A stretch of DNA of 64,000 nt from Clostridium pasteurianum (GTDB taxonomy: Bacteria; Bacillota; Clostridia; Clostridiales; Clostridiaceae). The stretch covers positions 930,001 through 994,000 of the forward strand of contig NZ_MCGV01000001.1 of assembly GCF_001705235.1 (NCBI RefSeq), in the 5' to 3' direction. A program made the translations under genes and the position numbers. The notes under the pieces are model-generated. The model was not told the origin of the DNA, searched no databases, and saw nothing but the letters and a program-made list of their open reading frames with translations. Positions 63,471 through 64,000 of the stretch are shown here, piece by piece. Every line of letters begins with the position of its first letter. The stretch's first letter is position 1.

Positions 63471-63539
63471 AAATTTCTCCTTTATTAATTATGATTATAA
63501 TATTATAATAAACGTATATATATGAGAAAGGGTGATATT

Positions 63540-63836
63540 ATGGCTAATCCACTTAACAAATTTTTAAAAATCACAAACGATAAAACAAATAATGTTGCTC
63601 AAAGAATTAAACTCACTTCTGAGAAAACAATTCTTATTAATGAAATGTATTCTGAATTAATAAATAAGAAAAAAGAAAAAATAGATGAATTAGATAAAAA
63701 ATTAAGCTTATTAAACAAAAATAATATAAATTACAAAAAAGACATAGACGAATTAGTCGAAAAAAACAATTCCTTAAAATTAAAAATAAATTCAATAGAA
63801 TCACTTTTAATTGAAAATATAAATACTATAGATTAA
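63540..63836 (+). CDS. Small coiled-coil protein
   Basis: A 98-residue, lysine-rich, almost wholly helical protein; residues about 30-90 form a coiled coil (LINKKKEKIDELDKKLSLLN, IDELVEKNNSLKLKINSIE). The ATG at 63540 follows GAAAGGGTGA; an in-frame ATG at 63522 lies upstream of that site. I recognise no family. Paired divergently with another coiled-coil gene and followed by a terminator. Confidence 0.6.
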   Translation: MANPLNKFLKITNDKTNNVAQRIKLTSEKTILINEMYSELINKKKEKIDELDKKLSLLNKNNINYKKDIDELVEKNNSLKLKINSIESLLIENINTID

Positions 63837-63891
63837 TTATACTAAAAAACATAATTACATTTCCATTAAAAACACTAAATTTTTTAATAAT

Positions 63892-63926
63892 AAAAATAGA
63901 CTTTAAATATTCTAAAGTCTATTTTT
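63892..63926 (+). terminator. Terminator
   Basis: AAAAATAGACTTTA pairs with TAAAGTCTATTTTT around ATATTC, followed by GTTATTTTATT. Confidence 0.85.
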
Positions 63927-64000
63927 GTTATTTTATTAATTTCTATAATGATTTTTAATTAAATCCCTAGCTGAAATAAATATACTAGAAAAAGTAAACA

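Noticed and set aside
1-64000. tRNA or rRNA genes
   Set aside because: No cloverleaf with T-arm GGTTCGAATCC-type sequence or rRNA segment was noticed on either strand by eye; a tRNAscan run would settle it.

Overview
The window is low-GC, densely coded DNA from an anaerobic Firmicute. The gene content (Re-type citrate synthase with aconitase and NAD isocitrate dehydrogenase, pyruvate formate-lyase with its activase, a SpoVB-type flippase, anaerobic sulfatase maturase, AGGAGG-type ribosome sites, many TTG/GTG starts) points to Clostridium, most likely C. acetobutylicum or a close relative. That identification rests on recalled gene content and order, not on a search.

Layout. 1-2.6 kb: end of nadA, then nadB and nadC (de novo NAD synthesis). 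2.7-7.1 kb: an Orn/Lys/Arg decarboxylase-family enzyme and, on the minus strand, a B12-binding radical SAM protein overlapping a small methyltransferase-like gene. 7.5-18 kb: phospholipase C-like and beta-propeller proteins, SpoVB-like flippase, TetR regulator, then a minus-strand operon (FtsA-like ATPase, M20 amidohydrolase, RluA pseudouridine synthase, MurJ/SpoVB-like flippase). 18-22.5 kb: GtrA protein, decayed GGDEF gene, exonuclease plus UvrD-type helicase. 23-29.4 kb: pncB with an aminotransferase, facing hom-thrC. 29.5-36.7 kb: small membrane and Cys-rich proteins, D-Ala-D-Ala carboxypeptidase, DUF488 and DJ-1-like proteins, gltX. 37-40.5 kb: anaerobic sulfatase maturase plus sulfatase, with a Tn3-type transposase remnant beside them. 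41-47.6 kb: prepilin, a membrane protein with an RNase H-fold exonuclease, the metNIQ methionine transporter under a SAM-I riboswitch, a PilZ protein, and a Fur-box-controlled 51-residue FeoB-associated protein. 47.9-51 kb: pflBA under a ZTP riboswitch. 51-55 kb: CBS protein, second RNase H-fold exonuclease, Lrp regulator, DUF378 protein and a PEPCK-like P-loop protein. 55.4-62.7 kb: argG-argH and the Re-citrate synthase-aconitase-isocitrate dehydrogenase operon, which together run from acetyl-CoA and oxaloacetate to 2-oxoglutarate and feed glutamate and arginine synthesis. The window ends with two small coiled-coil proteins.

The most unusual content is non-coding. A family of long imperfect palindromes (about 170-195 bp, with one 284-bp copy carrying an insertion) occurs at least seven times complete and twice as halves (about 7.2, 25.7, 26.2, 26.4, 31.4, 31.6, 33.2, 33.6 and 47.6 kb). 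The two arms of a copy match each other better than they match other copies. A central asymmetric motif is conserved, copies occur in both orientations, and five copies abut or contain the stop codon of a neighbouring gene. They are joined to smaller hairpin modules into composite blocks; one block of about 510 bp is present twice, 5 kb apart. A second, about 95-bp palindrome family with core CCAAAATGCT-loop-AGCATTTTGG occurs three times in intergenic DNA upstream of genes. I do not recognise either family. They could be MITE-like elements, 3'-end RNA elements, or both.
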